Positions 13,101 to 25,100 of a DNA stretch of 64,000 nt are shown one piece after another. Both the position numbers and the translations under genes were made by a program. The stretch is taken from NCBI GenBank assembly GCA_003864495.1, contig ML133381.1, positions 1,034,415 to 1,098,414 of the forward strand, read 5' to 3'. The stretch comes from Nemopilema nomurai. Lineage: Eukaryota > Cnidaria > Scyphozoa > Rhizostomeae > Rhizostomatidae. The notes beneath the pieces were generated by a model, which made no database searches, was not told the origin of the DNA, and saw only the letters and a list, made by a program, of their open reading frames with translations. Numbering within the stretch: position 1 is the first letter of the stretch; every line of letters begins with the position of its first letter.

Positions 13101-13943
13101 TTTGAGTACGGGAATTGCCAGATCATTAAGAGTACTGGGGTCATTAAAAACTTTCTTTTAAAAAAATATGTGACGCTGAAATACATTAGATTGAGCGTTT
13201 CATAGCCTTTTGTAAAACCTCTTAAAAGGTGAGTTTTACAAACGTGAGTTCTTTATTGGCAGAAATTCTCAAAAATACGGCAACGGCGGATAAGATCAAA
13301 ATTCTCCATTTTATGGCAATGATACGACTAACGGCTTACAGCAAATTCGACAAATAACGACACGGCTTCAACAGGCACGACAAAGCTAGCGACAGAGCTC
13401 CTAGCAGTACGGCAAAACTTTCGACAAGACTACCCCTAATTTATGAAAACAACCCTTTATATAACCTGAGCAAACCTTAACATAATTATTACGTAATACA
13501 AAAAACATCTTTACAGATGCTGATGCAATCACAGCGCAATGATGCAATTGTCACGTGATACTGTCCGTAAGGGAACCCTGTGTCGTTACACTTTGTAAGT
13601 AGCAAGGAGAATTGCATGCGGAGTACAGTCCCTTCATTCTTAATTAGAGCTATGTACTTTGTAACAATCGGAAATGAGAGCCTTCTTGTAAAAATTTATG
13701 CACTTCACCCCCTTTGAAGCAAAAGAACCCACCACGGGTTACCAAACAGGCTTTCTTATCCTGTTTCTATCTTCTCCATTTGAATTGGTCACTCCTTGAT
13801 TGGAGTAAAGTTTTAGGTGCAGGGTTATAGTCGCTGCTTCGATTCACGTGACAGACATCTGCGAGATCGACGTCTGCTTTCTTTCCTGTTGAAAGTAGAG
13901 TTTGCTGGCTGTTTCGGGTGGCTGGCATCGTGCGTGGATCAGA
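10155..13943. other. Intergenic region between sorting nexin and SLC3A-type gene
   Basis: About 3.8 kb, holding the 3' UTR of the sorting nexin and the promoter and 5' UTR of the next gene. No conserved exon was recognised. It contains a 194-codon open frame (11684-12268), listed separately. A small hairpin at 13209-13242 pairs TTTGTAAAAC with GTTTTACAAA. The segment just before 13944 is relatively GC-rich and probably contains the transcription start of the SLC3A-type gene. Confidence 0.5.
11684..12268 (+). other. Orphan 194-codon open reading frame
   Basis: The longest single-copy open frame in this intergenic stretch. The first third is unremarkable. The remainder has a protein-like mix of charged and hydrophobic residues (LEICSDRIRRFKDKLYFG, KLEAMEKRRKEFSF, EDYEERFIKEREVLSLMK). 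The end is heptad-like and could be coiled coil. No domain or homologue was recognised and no splice context supports it. It may be a lineage-specific gene, a fragment of a mobile element or chance. Confidence 0.2.
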
Positions 13944-16446
13944 ATGTCGGCAAAACTAAACAGTGACGGTACTGCAGAATTAGAGCTTAAAAGGCCTTTG
14001 AAAGATGAGCTCAAGTCTCCGACGAACGAAGAAGTAGCTGCTTGTAGGCCATGTCGACTTGCACTTGTTGTTATTTTCACACTCGTACTTGTTGCCATGC
14101 TTGTATCCGCGATAGTGGTGATAGCGACTAGCAAACGATGTGGAAAACCAGTGCAGAGAACTGAGCTTTGGAAGACGGAGACATTTTACCAGATCTACGT
14201 GCCATCCTTCAAAGATACAAGCAGTGATGGCTACGGGGATCTTAAAGGCGTTATCGATAGCTTAGAATACCTCGAGTCGATTGGAGCTAAAGTACTCGTT
14301 TTATCAGGACTTGCTTCTGAAAAAGACTTTCAGAGTTTCCGAAGGAATGAAGACAAAAATGAGTTTGGGAATGTTGTAGAGAAAGCAAAGCAGCGTGGAA
14401 TTAGCATAGTTCTAGAAATAGACCCAACATACACAACAGACGACAGTACTTGGTTTACCAGAAGTTCCTATTCACTAAACAACCCCTACCGGAATTGGTA
14501 CCATTGGCGTAAAACAACAGCAAACAACTGGCAGAGCAAAAGTGGAGGGACAGCCTGGCAGATGAGCCTCAAAACAAATTACTCATACTACTTTTATGAA
14601 GATAGTAAGAAACCATCACTCAACTACAATACCACTGCAGTGAGAGATGAGTTCAAGAAGGCTTTGGTCGCCTGGATGGACAAGGGTGTTAAAGGGTTCA
14701 AGCTAAACAATTTTCAACGACTTGTCGTCGATGGCCAGTATATGGATAATCCTCCTTCTCAATCTATCAACGATAAAGGTATTTCTCAGTTTAATGTTCT
14801 TAATAGTTTATTGTTCACAAAGGCTGGTTTATTCGCTAGTTTATAGCTGTTTGCTGATCTGCTCAAGAAGGTTCTTCAGGAAAGATGTGCTTTAGTTTTC
14901 CTTATTTTTCAAGTTTCATGCTTAGAGTATGTTATACAAGTATGTGGTTATGGAAATTTCATCGTATCAGTTTCAAATAAATTGACATCTTTCCTTTACT
15001 TCACGTAAAACACATTTGGTGTAACAGGTTAACGCATAAAATTTTATTTATTTTGCACAACGTTGCCTCATAATCAATTTTTGTTTTTAGACTTGAGCAA
15101 AGCACATGACCTCCTCAAAGAATTCCACAAATTGGTTGCCAAAAGAGGTGGGTTCTTAATGGGTGCTCTGGAGGAAATAAAAGATAGCAAAAAGACAAAG
15201 GAATACTACGGCAGTGAATATGAGAAGGAACTTGATCTGGTGTTAAACAGCCACTTCACTGGGACTTTCTCTGGCAGTCCTGGAAAGTTTGTGAATGACA
15301 CTCTTTCAGATTACCTGAAAGCAGTTCCAAGTTTCAGTTGGCCTGGATGGATTTTCGATGGCATGGAATACCAGCAAAGGCTTGCTGAGAGATACACTGC
15401 AGTTGAGTTAGTCAGGCTTAACAACATACTTCAGCTCACACTGCCAGGAACTCCAGTTTTTTACTATGGCGATGAAATTGGCTTAAAAGGTGCAGTCCAT
15501 GAAGCAATGGCATGGAAAAATGGCGCTAATGGTGGTATGAACTTTTCCTATTGAATTGGAGACTCACAGCTAACCTACACTTAAACCTATAAATTTGCAG
15601 CTTTCCTGTTTTCCCACACCATACAAATCATTTTCAGTCCAGACTATAATTTTTTGTGGCAATAACATTTTGAACCTTATGTTAACTATATATATAAATG
15701 CATGTTTTCATTTTTTGACAATTCATTATGCATTTTCTCTACCACATGATAAAAATAATTGAATTACATAAACCCAATCTGTAGTCAGTACTGTTTTGCC
15801 CTATACATATATACAGAAATTTTTAAGACCTCCTTATTAAAACAGTTACTGCAGTTAAGCAACGAAGATAATTTTTTTTCTATTTCTTGTAAAAAGTAAG
15901 TCTGAATTTAATTATATATAGCAAAACCACAACCACCCTTATCAGTTCAGGTAGACTACCAAATGTTGCTTCCAAAATGATGGAAGCAAAGCGTTCATAT
16001 TTTTTTATTGTTTCTTAGTGTATAAATATATATATTTGATTTTGCTTTTTTCAAGGCTTTTCTACAAAAAAACCATGGTACTCAAAGACAGCTGTGACAC
16101 CTCTAACCAATGTTGATGCCCAGAAGAAAATAAATGGTACATACACTCTCTTCAAGGAAGTGAATACATTAAGGTTGAGAGAGCGTTCACTGCAGAGCCT
16201 TCATATCAATGTGTGGTATGCGAGGATAATGTTATCATTTTTCATCGGTTTCTGAAAGGCCATAAGGGCTATGTGGTGGGCTTGAACCTTCACAGCACAG
16301 ATGTAACTGCAAATCTCCCAGCAACTAGTAAAATGAAGGGCATTATTCGTATAGATACTAGATTTGGAGATCTTGGACGCGAGCTAACCTTCAGTCAGTT
16401 GGCCTTGAAGGGTTACCAAGGTCTCATTCTGGAAGTGACAACTTAG
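13944..16446 (+). CDS. SLC3A-type heavy chain of heteromeric amino-acid transporter (4F2hc/rBAT-like), frameshifted in last exon
   Basis: Type II membrane glycoprotein that escorts an SLC7 light chain to the plasma membrane. Exons: 13944-14778, 15091-15534, 16056-16446. The start chosen is ATG 13944 (MSAKLNSDGT); an in-frame ATG at 13902 would add 14 residues without obvious homology. Residues 1-38 are cytosolic and 39-61 a single hydrophobic segment. Cys66 sits just outside it, where 4F2hc carries its disulfide partner for the light chain. A GH13 amylase-like ectodomain follows (FYQIYVPSFKDTSSDGYGDL; LTLPGTPVFYYGDEIGL). The usual catalytic GFRxD motif reads GFKLNN, so it is not expected to be a glycosidase. 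N-glycosylation sequons include NYS and NTT. In the last exon, homology runs in one frame to about 16210 (NTLRLRERSLQS) and in the next frame from about 16213 (CEDNVIIFHRF to LILEVTT). The exon sum is 2 modulo 3, consistent with one missing nucleotide. Co-orthology to SLC3A1 or SLC3A2 is not resolved. Confidence 0.9.
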
Positions 16447-19194
16447 TTTTTCATTGATATTTGTATCATTTTTGGTGAGGTTTTTGCTCCTATATCCAAG
16501 GTTGTTGGAGTTGGAGCCTTTTTTGTTTTAATGTGATAGTGCCATTCCCAAAATCAATTTTCAAAGCTAGCATTGTTGTAAATTGAAATAGCCAGATGTC
16601 TTTCGTTGGATGATGCCCTATGAAATTATTGTACCCAATTGCAATAGCATCTGTAATGAGTCTGAGGTATATGGAATTCAGTATCAAAGTGAAGCAAATG
16701 AGTTATCAGGCATGTTTGATTGATGTTAGGCTTCTGGATTTTAAGTATTACTTCTTAGTGGGTTTGAATAATATGGCACACATCTGGCTAAAGCTATGCA
16801 GCATTACTGCCTGCCAAAAGAAGCTCTTAAGACTTGTTGGGCAATCTTGAAAATGACATATGTACCCCTCCCATAACACTCAAAAATTGGTCTTAAGGTT
16901 TTTTTAAATTACTTTATTAACTTACTCCTGGACTTGTGATTCAGAGAGCTTCTAATTTTCATACTAAATTATTTTTGTTGGCCTTTGGATGATACACAAA
17001 TACAGCTTGCCATCTACTTCCTTACTCAAGTGCAAAAAGTGTAATGTTACCAAAGACATGCAGGAAGATGTTGAAATTTTACTGAATACATTTTGTTGAA
17101 GACTAATTTTGAATTTTCATAGTGAAATAGGATTGCTTAGTGCTTAGTGGGTTGATGTAAGTTTTGTAATTTATTGATCTGATCTTATTTTTCTGTTATT
17201 AACTGCATATTATTGAAAAAAGTTTGATCTGATTGATTATCATTAGTAAGCACCCTGAAGGTAGCGAGTAAAGTTTTAAACCTCTTTACATGTTTCAACT
17301 GCCTGATGCCTGGCGGGACAAGAACTGTCAAGTTTTATTAAAACTAATTGGACACTGATGATGATATTGTGCATTATTTCATGTAAAAGATTTCTTTAAC
17401 AAGCCCCATTAAATGGCAAAGCAGCAAGTGTCCAAATGAATTGAGTAATGATATCAGGTGTCCTCAATGAAATTTACCAGCAGATTAATCTGATACCTTC
17501 CTTCACTGATGTCAGAAATTTTTGCTTGAAAGTATATAGTCAAAGGTGTAAACATGTGCAATGCAGGTTGTATTTTCTTCTACTTTGTTTGTTATAGATA
17601 AAATGATAAGTCCAGAAAAGACAAAAAATCCAATTTGTTTTTCTCTTTGTTCTATGTCTTTCCTTGTGCTGTTGTTGTCAGGCCTTTTGAACAATACCAG
17701 TCTATTTGAGAGTTTTGTTTTTTCAAAAAGCTTTCCAAAAGGTTGCTATTGGTTTACTGTTTCCCAACACTCTACTGTAACAAGTTTTTCTTTGGATGAG
17801 ATGTTAACAAGGAGTGTTTTCTGCAGACACATCTTACATCATCAAAAGAATGACCCACTTGTTGTTGTTTTCATCTGAATGAATTGTTGTGGAAGATTTC
17901 AGATTACATCTTGTGATCATGTCTTTTACTTTTGACAGTCTCAAAAAACAGTTATCTCTGAAATTTTGTTTGTGAACAGGGCCTTCGAGGTGACCAATGT
18001 TCAAAGGGCACTAAATTTTTTAATAAATTATGAAAGCTAGCTTCAAAAAGTTTGTAATTTGACTCCAGTTTCATGAGGTCTGTACTTAGGGGTAATTTAT
18101 TCACAAACCCACCATAACTTCTGACAGATCCATCAACTCATGCTAGAAATAAACTTTCTCGAATGAAAGAACAGGCAACGGCATTTTCATGTTTACGAGG
18201 AACACTTGATGTACCGAGCATTGCATTTCGTGTTTGTTTTCTGGAGGGTATGAAAGTTGTTTTTTTCTAAGTAATACCCTGCTGGGCTGTCAAAAGCCTC
18301 CTTTGCCATGCCATCTTAAAGAAGCTCAATGTTCCAGTGTTGGGTTCCTATTTACTAGGGCAAGGTCAATGGTAATGTGCTTCCTTATGCTACCAATGTG
18401 GCGACTAAAAGTTTGTAAATCACTAATAAGGGTTAGCAGGATTTTCTTTTTTATTTCTAAACCATGTGCTTTGGCCTTAAAAGTCAAAATTCCTGTATGT
18501 TTATAATTGGGTAGCGGTTTGTCGCCGCACAAGACCATCAGTTTCTTCGCTTCTTGAACCCATGTGCTCTGGTGTAATAAAGATGGTAGCGGTGTGTTGT
18601 TGATGAGGTTCGAAGATCGCCGAAAATATAAGAAAATAGCTTGGTTTGTGAGTGTTAATCTTAGTTAGTAAAACCTTATTCTCATAATGTACAATAAACT
18701 TTTGCTTTGCTATCACAATGTCCGTGCAGTTGGGTTGCTTACGCCAAAAGCCGGATATGTTGTTGGATTGAATGAACTGTGGACTGTTGCCTTGGTTGTT
18801 CGTATGTAAACTCAGCTGCACAATGATGAAGTTCGTTTCAAATTTCCAAATACAAGACTTTCAAGTATTTCTAAAGATAATGCCACACCACAATCTCTAA
18901 GCGATAATAAATGAACTATAACAAGGTGCTTTTTCTTAGGCCCTTATTTTTTTCTAAATCTTGGCCGGGCGGTGAAATGCGATCAATATTTAAATGCCAT
19001 GTGAAAAGTACATGCTGATATTATCAGCAAGAAGTTTTATGAAAAATGGGTACCATTTAAGAGTATCATTAAAGCATATCTTTGTTATGTGACATTTGAG
19101 TTTTGCACTTCATTGCCATATGAGTAATATTATTTGAAATATCTGTTAAATGATTGTTATAATCATAGTCTGACTCTAAATTTGTACTTTTTAG
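16447..19194. other. 3' UTR of SLC3A-type gene and upstream region of BRF1
   Basis: About 2.7 kb with no recognised coding exon. The first part is AT-rich and presumably 3' UTR; an AATAAA at 18022 is a distant candidate polyadenylation signal. The segment around 18500-18650 is richer in CpG (GTCGCCGCAC, AGATCGCCG) and is the best candidate for the BRF1 promoter and a non-coding first exon. That would need to splice to the acceptor just before 19195. Open frames here, such as 17561-17878, look non-coding. Confidence 0.4.
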
Positions 19195-22100
19195 GCCTCC
19201 AGATTAATAAAGCATGCCATCTGTATGCAAAAGATGTGGTTCTTCTGATATTGACACCGATCCAGCTAGAGGAGATGCAGTTTGTACCAAATGTGGATCA
19301 GTTGTGGATGAGCATTTGATTGTGTCAGAAGTTGAGTTTGAGGAAAACAGTGCTGGTGGTGCCAATGTAATTGGCCAGTTTGTTTCAGCAGAAGGTAGCC
19401 TTCTTTATGAAAAGCTTGTCAATTTTGGCAATCTTTGTATTAAAGATGATTATTTATCAGTATCTGTAGGAATTGTCAAATTTTATTGACCTTTGGTTGT
19501 ATAGAGATGGCTTGTTTCTTTCAAAAGCGTAAAGCTAAATATCATTTTCATATCAAAAAATTTGCTGCTAAGCATTTTCAAGGTACAAAGATTTCCTATT
19601 CACAAGGGGCATGATGATAAAGGAGATCTTGCATAAAAGTATTTTTAAAGTATGAGAAGTGTTTATAGTTTAAAAGTCAACTTTTTGGTGCATCATAACA
19701 CAAGTATTAAAATTTAAGTAATAGAATTTAGAATTTAGAATCTGCTAGAATTTATAAAATGAAAAATGACGTACCTCCACACAGAGGTTTAATCACAGGC
19801 CTGCTGCTATCCACTGGAAGCGTTCAGGTCATTCATCAGTCTACTGAACCAAGTTAAACTATAATATATTCCTTTCTTGTTTCAAATCTTTAATCTTTTG
19901 CTTGGTAATCTTTCTGTTTCAAGACTCAATAATGTCAATGAGAATATGATTTATGTCAGAATCCTTTTTGCAACAATCAACTTCATCAGCTGTATGAGAT
20001 ATTCAACCTATTATGTCCTTTGCTTGTGGATGATTCTTATTTAAGTTTTGCAGGACAAGAACAGAAACATTTCATGTGTATTCAGTTTTTGCAACTAGCT
20101 GAACTTTTCTACAGTTGTGGGCTATACATAGTTATAGGTTGATGTCATTCTTAAATTGTGTAATTTTGTTGACAGGACCTAGAATTTCCTGCCCTTTTGT
20201 CTTTTTAAAGAATTTTAAGGATTATGAAATATTAGGTTTGGACAGAAGACCTCTTTCTCACCTAATGCACCAACAAAAGGCTCATTAACCTGGTTATTAT
20301 GAATCATTTTCTTTTAGGCAATACATCCCTATCCCTTGGTCAGAATTTCAAGCACAGCCTTGGAAGGGATTCAAGGCAGCAAATTTTTAACAATGGTTTG
20401 AACACTGCAATTTTGTTTTTAATTAATTTTAAGATTATGATTGAAGTACACTTAATATTTGTATCACTAATGGGGTAAAAGGGATGTGTTTTCAATTTAT
20501 ACCCAGGTTGCAGGTTGCGATTTGTTGAAAGAGTGCAATTTGTTGGCTTTGAAGCCAATGGAGAGCTGCAATACAGCCCAACTTCATGAAGGTTTTGTTA
20601 TCTTATGTACCATTTTAATCAACTGCATGTGACAACAGTCCCCCTGAAAAATATTGTCAATTGAACTGAGTTCTGTTTTTGTTGCATCAAACCTTATAGC
20701 TAGACACATATCAGTATTAAATTTATCATGTTCCTGGTATATTCTGTTATATTAACTTTGCTGTTCCGTTCCAGGAAGACAAATGATAAACAGCCTTGGT
20801 AGTCAGCTGTCTCTTAGCAAACACTGTCTAGAGACAGCCTTTATGTTTTATAAGCTGGCTGTCAATCGAAGACTAACACAGGGTAGAAGAACCATCCACG
20901 TCGTTGGTGCCTGTCTCTATCTTGTATGCAGGACTGAGAAAACTCCGCGTATCCTTTGCTAGCTAACAACAATAATTGTTTTACCTGCTCTGTAATAAGT
21001 AGTTCTTTCCTGATAATGTAAGCTAAATATTAACCTTTATTGAGCTTTTCAATAAATATTTTACTTTGAAGCAACGCTGATGTTAAGAAGAATATAGCTG
21101 TACATCGCATACAATCGTTTCTACATTGTTTAAAGCCATTATGTGGCGAGCATTGCTAAATCTCTCTTGGTTTTAGTTTAACGCCAACATGATACGTTAA
21201 GTGTTGGGAATTCTTGTAGACTACATCTTCTTAACAGAATAAAGATCTTTTAATCGACATAAGTGATGTTACACAGGTGAGCAGAACGTATTTTGTCTCA
21301 TCCAGTTCTATCGGGATTATTTCGTGTCTCTCTCTGATTTTTGGAAGTTAGTTGACCTTTTAGTTAGAAGGCGACTTGCTCCATGGTCTGAGCAACGTGG
21401 TGTTGATGTTTCCATTTTGATTCCGTAGACTGACGTATTCACGCTTGGCCGCACGTTTCTTGCATTGTCGAGAGAGCTCTGCATCGATGTGCCGACCACT
21501 GGTAAGGAGCACTCCTTCCGTAATATTGCCGTCCATGCGGTTGCATGCATACCGGGCTTTGCTATCACATTTGGATTCAACAATTCACCCTTCTCATCTG
21601 TTGGGCTGCTTCTTTATTGGGTTTGAAGCTTATCAGCGATGTTATCCTGGCTGGTCCACTTTTATCAGCAGATAGCCCGTCAATTAGCCCAAACTTGCTT
21701 ATCCCCCTTCCCGTCATTTTTAAGTGCACCCTATTTAGTTTTGCTAAAAAGTCTGCCTCAATTTGAGTTGAATTTTTACTCCTTGATCTGACTAGGACGG
21801 TATTCGAATTATTTTGAAACTTTTCCATTTTAAACGTGTTTGTACAAGGTTACATCAAAAGCAAAAAGTGTTTTTCCATTGGGTCCTGTGAAGAGAAAAA
21901 TCTAATTGTTATATACAATGAAGGAAGGAGTTACTATACTTTGTTGCATACTAATAGTTGAAAATTTAATGGATGAAACGGTGTACATCAACCGCTGGTA
22001 TACCGATATACAATGTTAAATTTATACCCCACCACTCAGCATATTTCAGTAGGCCTGGACCCTGTATCAAGAGCTATCCTACCTTGGAAGTGTCGATGAG

Positions 22101-25100
22101 TCGTTTTACCCAGATATTAATACTGATTCACAAGACTTATGACGTTGTTCCGTACATGGAAGGCGAGGATCAATAGAATAAGTTGTTTCTGTGATTTATT
22201 TCTGATTCTCACGCCCACGAAGGCGATAAAGAACAGGTAATGATGGGCTATCTGGAGTTATCACGTGAGCCATAAAACCTACAAGAGCAGTCCTTGTTCT
22301 TTTGCCTTCATTAAAAAAGCAATGGTTAATTTTTCAGTGGTTTTTTGCATTTTGATAATTGGTGCTTGATGTTCGGTCGGGGTTATTTGAACAGCAGGCG
22401 CTGACGTGCTTCGATCCACTTGCTTTGAAAGCTGAGACAACATTTAGCATTGCTTTTACTGTTGTTAACTTAAATTTGTTTCCAAATATCAATATTACTC
22501 ATGCATTTTTATTTTTCAGATCCAAGTCTATATATTCACCGATTTGCTCATCAACTTAAGTTAGGTGAAAAGGAAAACGAGGTTGCCACCACCGCACTGA
22601 GGCTAGTGTCAAGAATGAAACGAGACTGGATGAGCACGGGAAGGAGGCCATCCGGGCTTTGCGGCGCAGGTGAGTGGAATTTTGTATTAAGAAAGTTCAA
22701 CAGAACGGCCGGGTTGTTGACTTGTTGACAGACATGTGAGCGTATAGTCGATTTCTCATTTATCGAGGATCTGTTCCCAGATGACTTCAATGCGTAAGAG
22801 AGGCAGGGGAATTAGAGAGAACCGGACAAAGTCGGACGAAATGTAAACAAATGAAGTAAAAAAATTTAAAGGAAATCTTAGCGCTCATACTTTTTTGGGC
22901 GTTTCATGGGCGACATTTGTGCTGAAAATTGGTCCATTGGCAAAGTAAGGCCTGTTCGTCCGGCTCATTGTAGAAGCAACTCGTAGAAGCAAATAGGTTT
23001 ATAGTTTCTTTGGCAATAGGGAGGAATTTGATATTTCCAATCGACAATGCAAGCCACTCGTTGCCGACTCTTCTGTAGCTTTTGTCATTTAGGGTCTTGT
23101 ACCATTGTAGAAACGAGTTGTGATGGGTTTTATCGAGTGCGTTGCTCAACCTCTGTGGACGATCTGAGCCATAGTTGTCTTATTTAACGTGCAGAGAACA
23201 CGGAGCCAGGCCAAGAGAGAGAGAGACGACGCATTGCCTGTTGTATTCTGAACCTTGATCATGTTTCTGACTGATTTAACTCTACTATACCATCATATTT
23301 ATACCAATGCTCTAAGAACAAATTTGCTGACGAAGGATGAGAGAGGATGACGAAATGATGATGTAATGAGGATGGAAAAGTCAAGGCTGAGGTGTGATAA
23401 TGAAAAGTAGACTAACGAGTCACTACACCATACCTCTAGCTGCTCAGATATTTTCTATACTTCTAGCTGCTTTGATAGAAAGTTTTGTTTTAATTGTATA
23501 GTTTTGTAGGGGTGTGATGTTCTTTGTATTCTCTCGTGGCAGCTCTAATCGTTGCTTCGCGTCTTCACGGCTTCAACCGGACTGTGAAGGACGTGGTGAA
23601 GGTCGTCCGACTCAGTCACTCCACCATTTTGCAAAGGCTTGCCGACTTCGGGCGGACGGCGTCCAGTAAGCTGACCGTCGACGAGTTCAACAAGATCGAT
23701 CTTGAAGAGGAGGCTGATCCACCCTCGTTCACAAGGGCACGGCAGCGCGCCAAGCAAGCGCAGATCTACGACGACAGCGTCAAGTATTCTTCGCCGGATC
23801 TGCTAGCCCAGCTGGCCTCTACGCAGGAGCGCGTGGAGGAAGTTCTGGCTAAACGGAAGATGATCGAAGAAGACATCGCAAACAGAGAGACCGTTTTACC
23901 AAGTCCTGAAGTGCGTCGCAAGATACTGAAAACGAGACTACCGATACATGCACTACATTTAAAACAAAATCCTTCAGACAATGAAGGTATTGACAATGGC
24001 AGTACGGTTGTATCTAATGATAATCGGCCTAAAATTGAAGACAAGGTAAATGCAGGTGAAGATAGCAAATCCGACAATGATGCAACTCATTCTCATCTTG
24101 AGGTCAAAGAAAAGGAACTGCTAGAAACGATCGCCCTGTTTAACGAAACGCAGAAGGAGGAGGATGAATCAAGCGATGAAGGGGAACGCGATAATATTGA
24201 CGACGGCAGCTCCGGCTGTACAAAAGATGCAAAAAAGGAGGCCAGCGAGGGACCAAAGACGGAGGGTAGGCTATGATAGTTAGAAGAACTTCTGTAGATG
24301 AGATTTTGTCCTTCTTTTGTAGTTTTATTTAATAGGTTCTGAGTTTACACTGTTTGTTTCCTGTAATGGCATGATTAGGTGGTCTGGATTTCTCATTTTC
24401 TAGCTCGATGCGTTGATCTGCGTCTGTGTCTCTAATGAAATTAGAGGAGGTGTGCGGTTTGTTGAAGTTATTAACAATGCCCAAATTTCTCAACAGACGA
24501 AGAACCCAATTGGGAGCTAGATTTGGAGGGACTTGATGACAGCGAGCTTGACGAAGTGGGTGTTGTGGCCTACCATTTGTTCTAGCAATCTATTTGGAAA
24601 ATCCAGATAGGTATCATGTAGTTTCTTTGTCAAGGGGTGCAAGGTAATAGCAAATGCTGCATTCTGAATTTGGTAAAGAGAAGACTGAGCTGCCGTGAAA
24701 ATTGTAGATGTGTCGCAAAATTATCAAGACATACTTTTCAAGTTATCTACCGTATGAAGACGTAGTATTTCTAGATAAGAAAGCTAAGACTACATTAGAT
24801 TACTTGGACGGCAACCCCCCTCGTCCCGTGAATCTGATCGGTCTATTACCAGCAAATTCTTTATGATTATGAATTTTCTTGCAGTGTCTACTGGGCGAAG
24901 ACGAAGTAGAGATTAAAACAAAGATATGGATGGAGGAAAATGGGGAGTTCATGGAGAAGTTGCGAGGTATTGCTTTGCTTTACTTTTAGGTTTGTCTTCT
25001 ACTCAACATCATTTTTTTGAGCTGGGAGAACACACTGTTGTTGTTTAGTAGTGGGTAACCTGCATTTTGAATTAATCACAAATGCTTTTGGGTCTTAACT

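Noticed and set aside
13844..14134. Antisense frame across the start of the SLC3A-type gene
   Set aside because: Shadow of the real exon: the Thr/Ser/Ala-rich peptide is the reverse reading of the transmembrane and N-terminal codons.
17561..17878. 105-codon frame downstream of the SLC3A-type gene
   Set aside because: AT-rich, dominated by Phe/Ser/Leu as expected from T-rich non-coding DNA, with no homology. More likely 3' UTR or intergenic.
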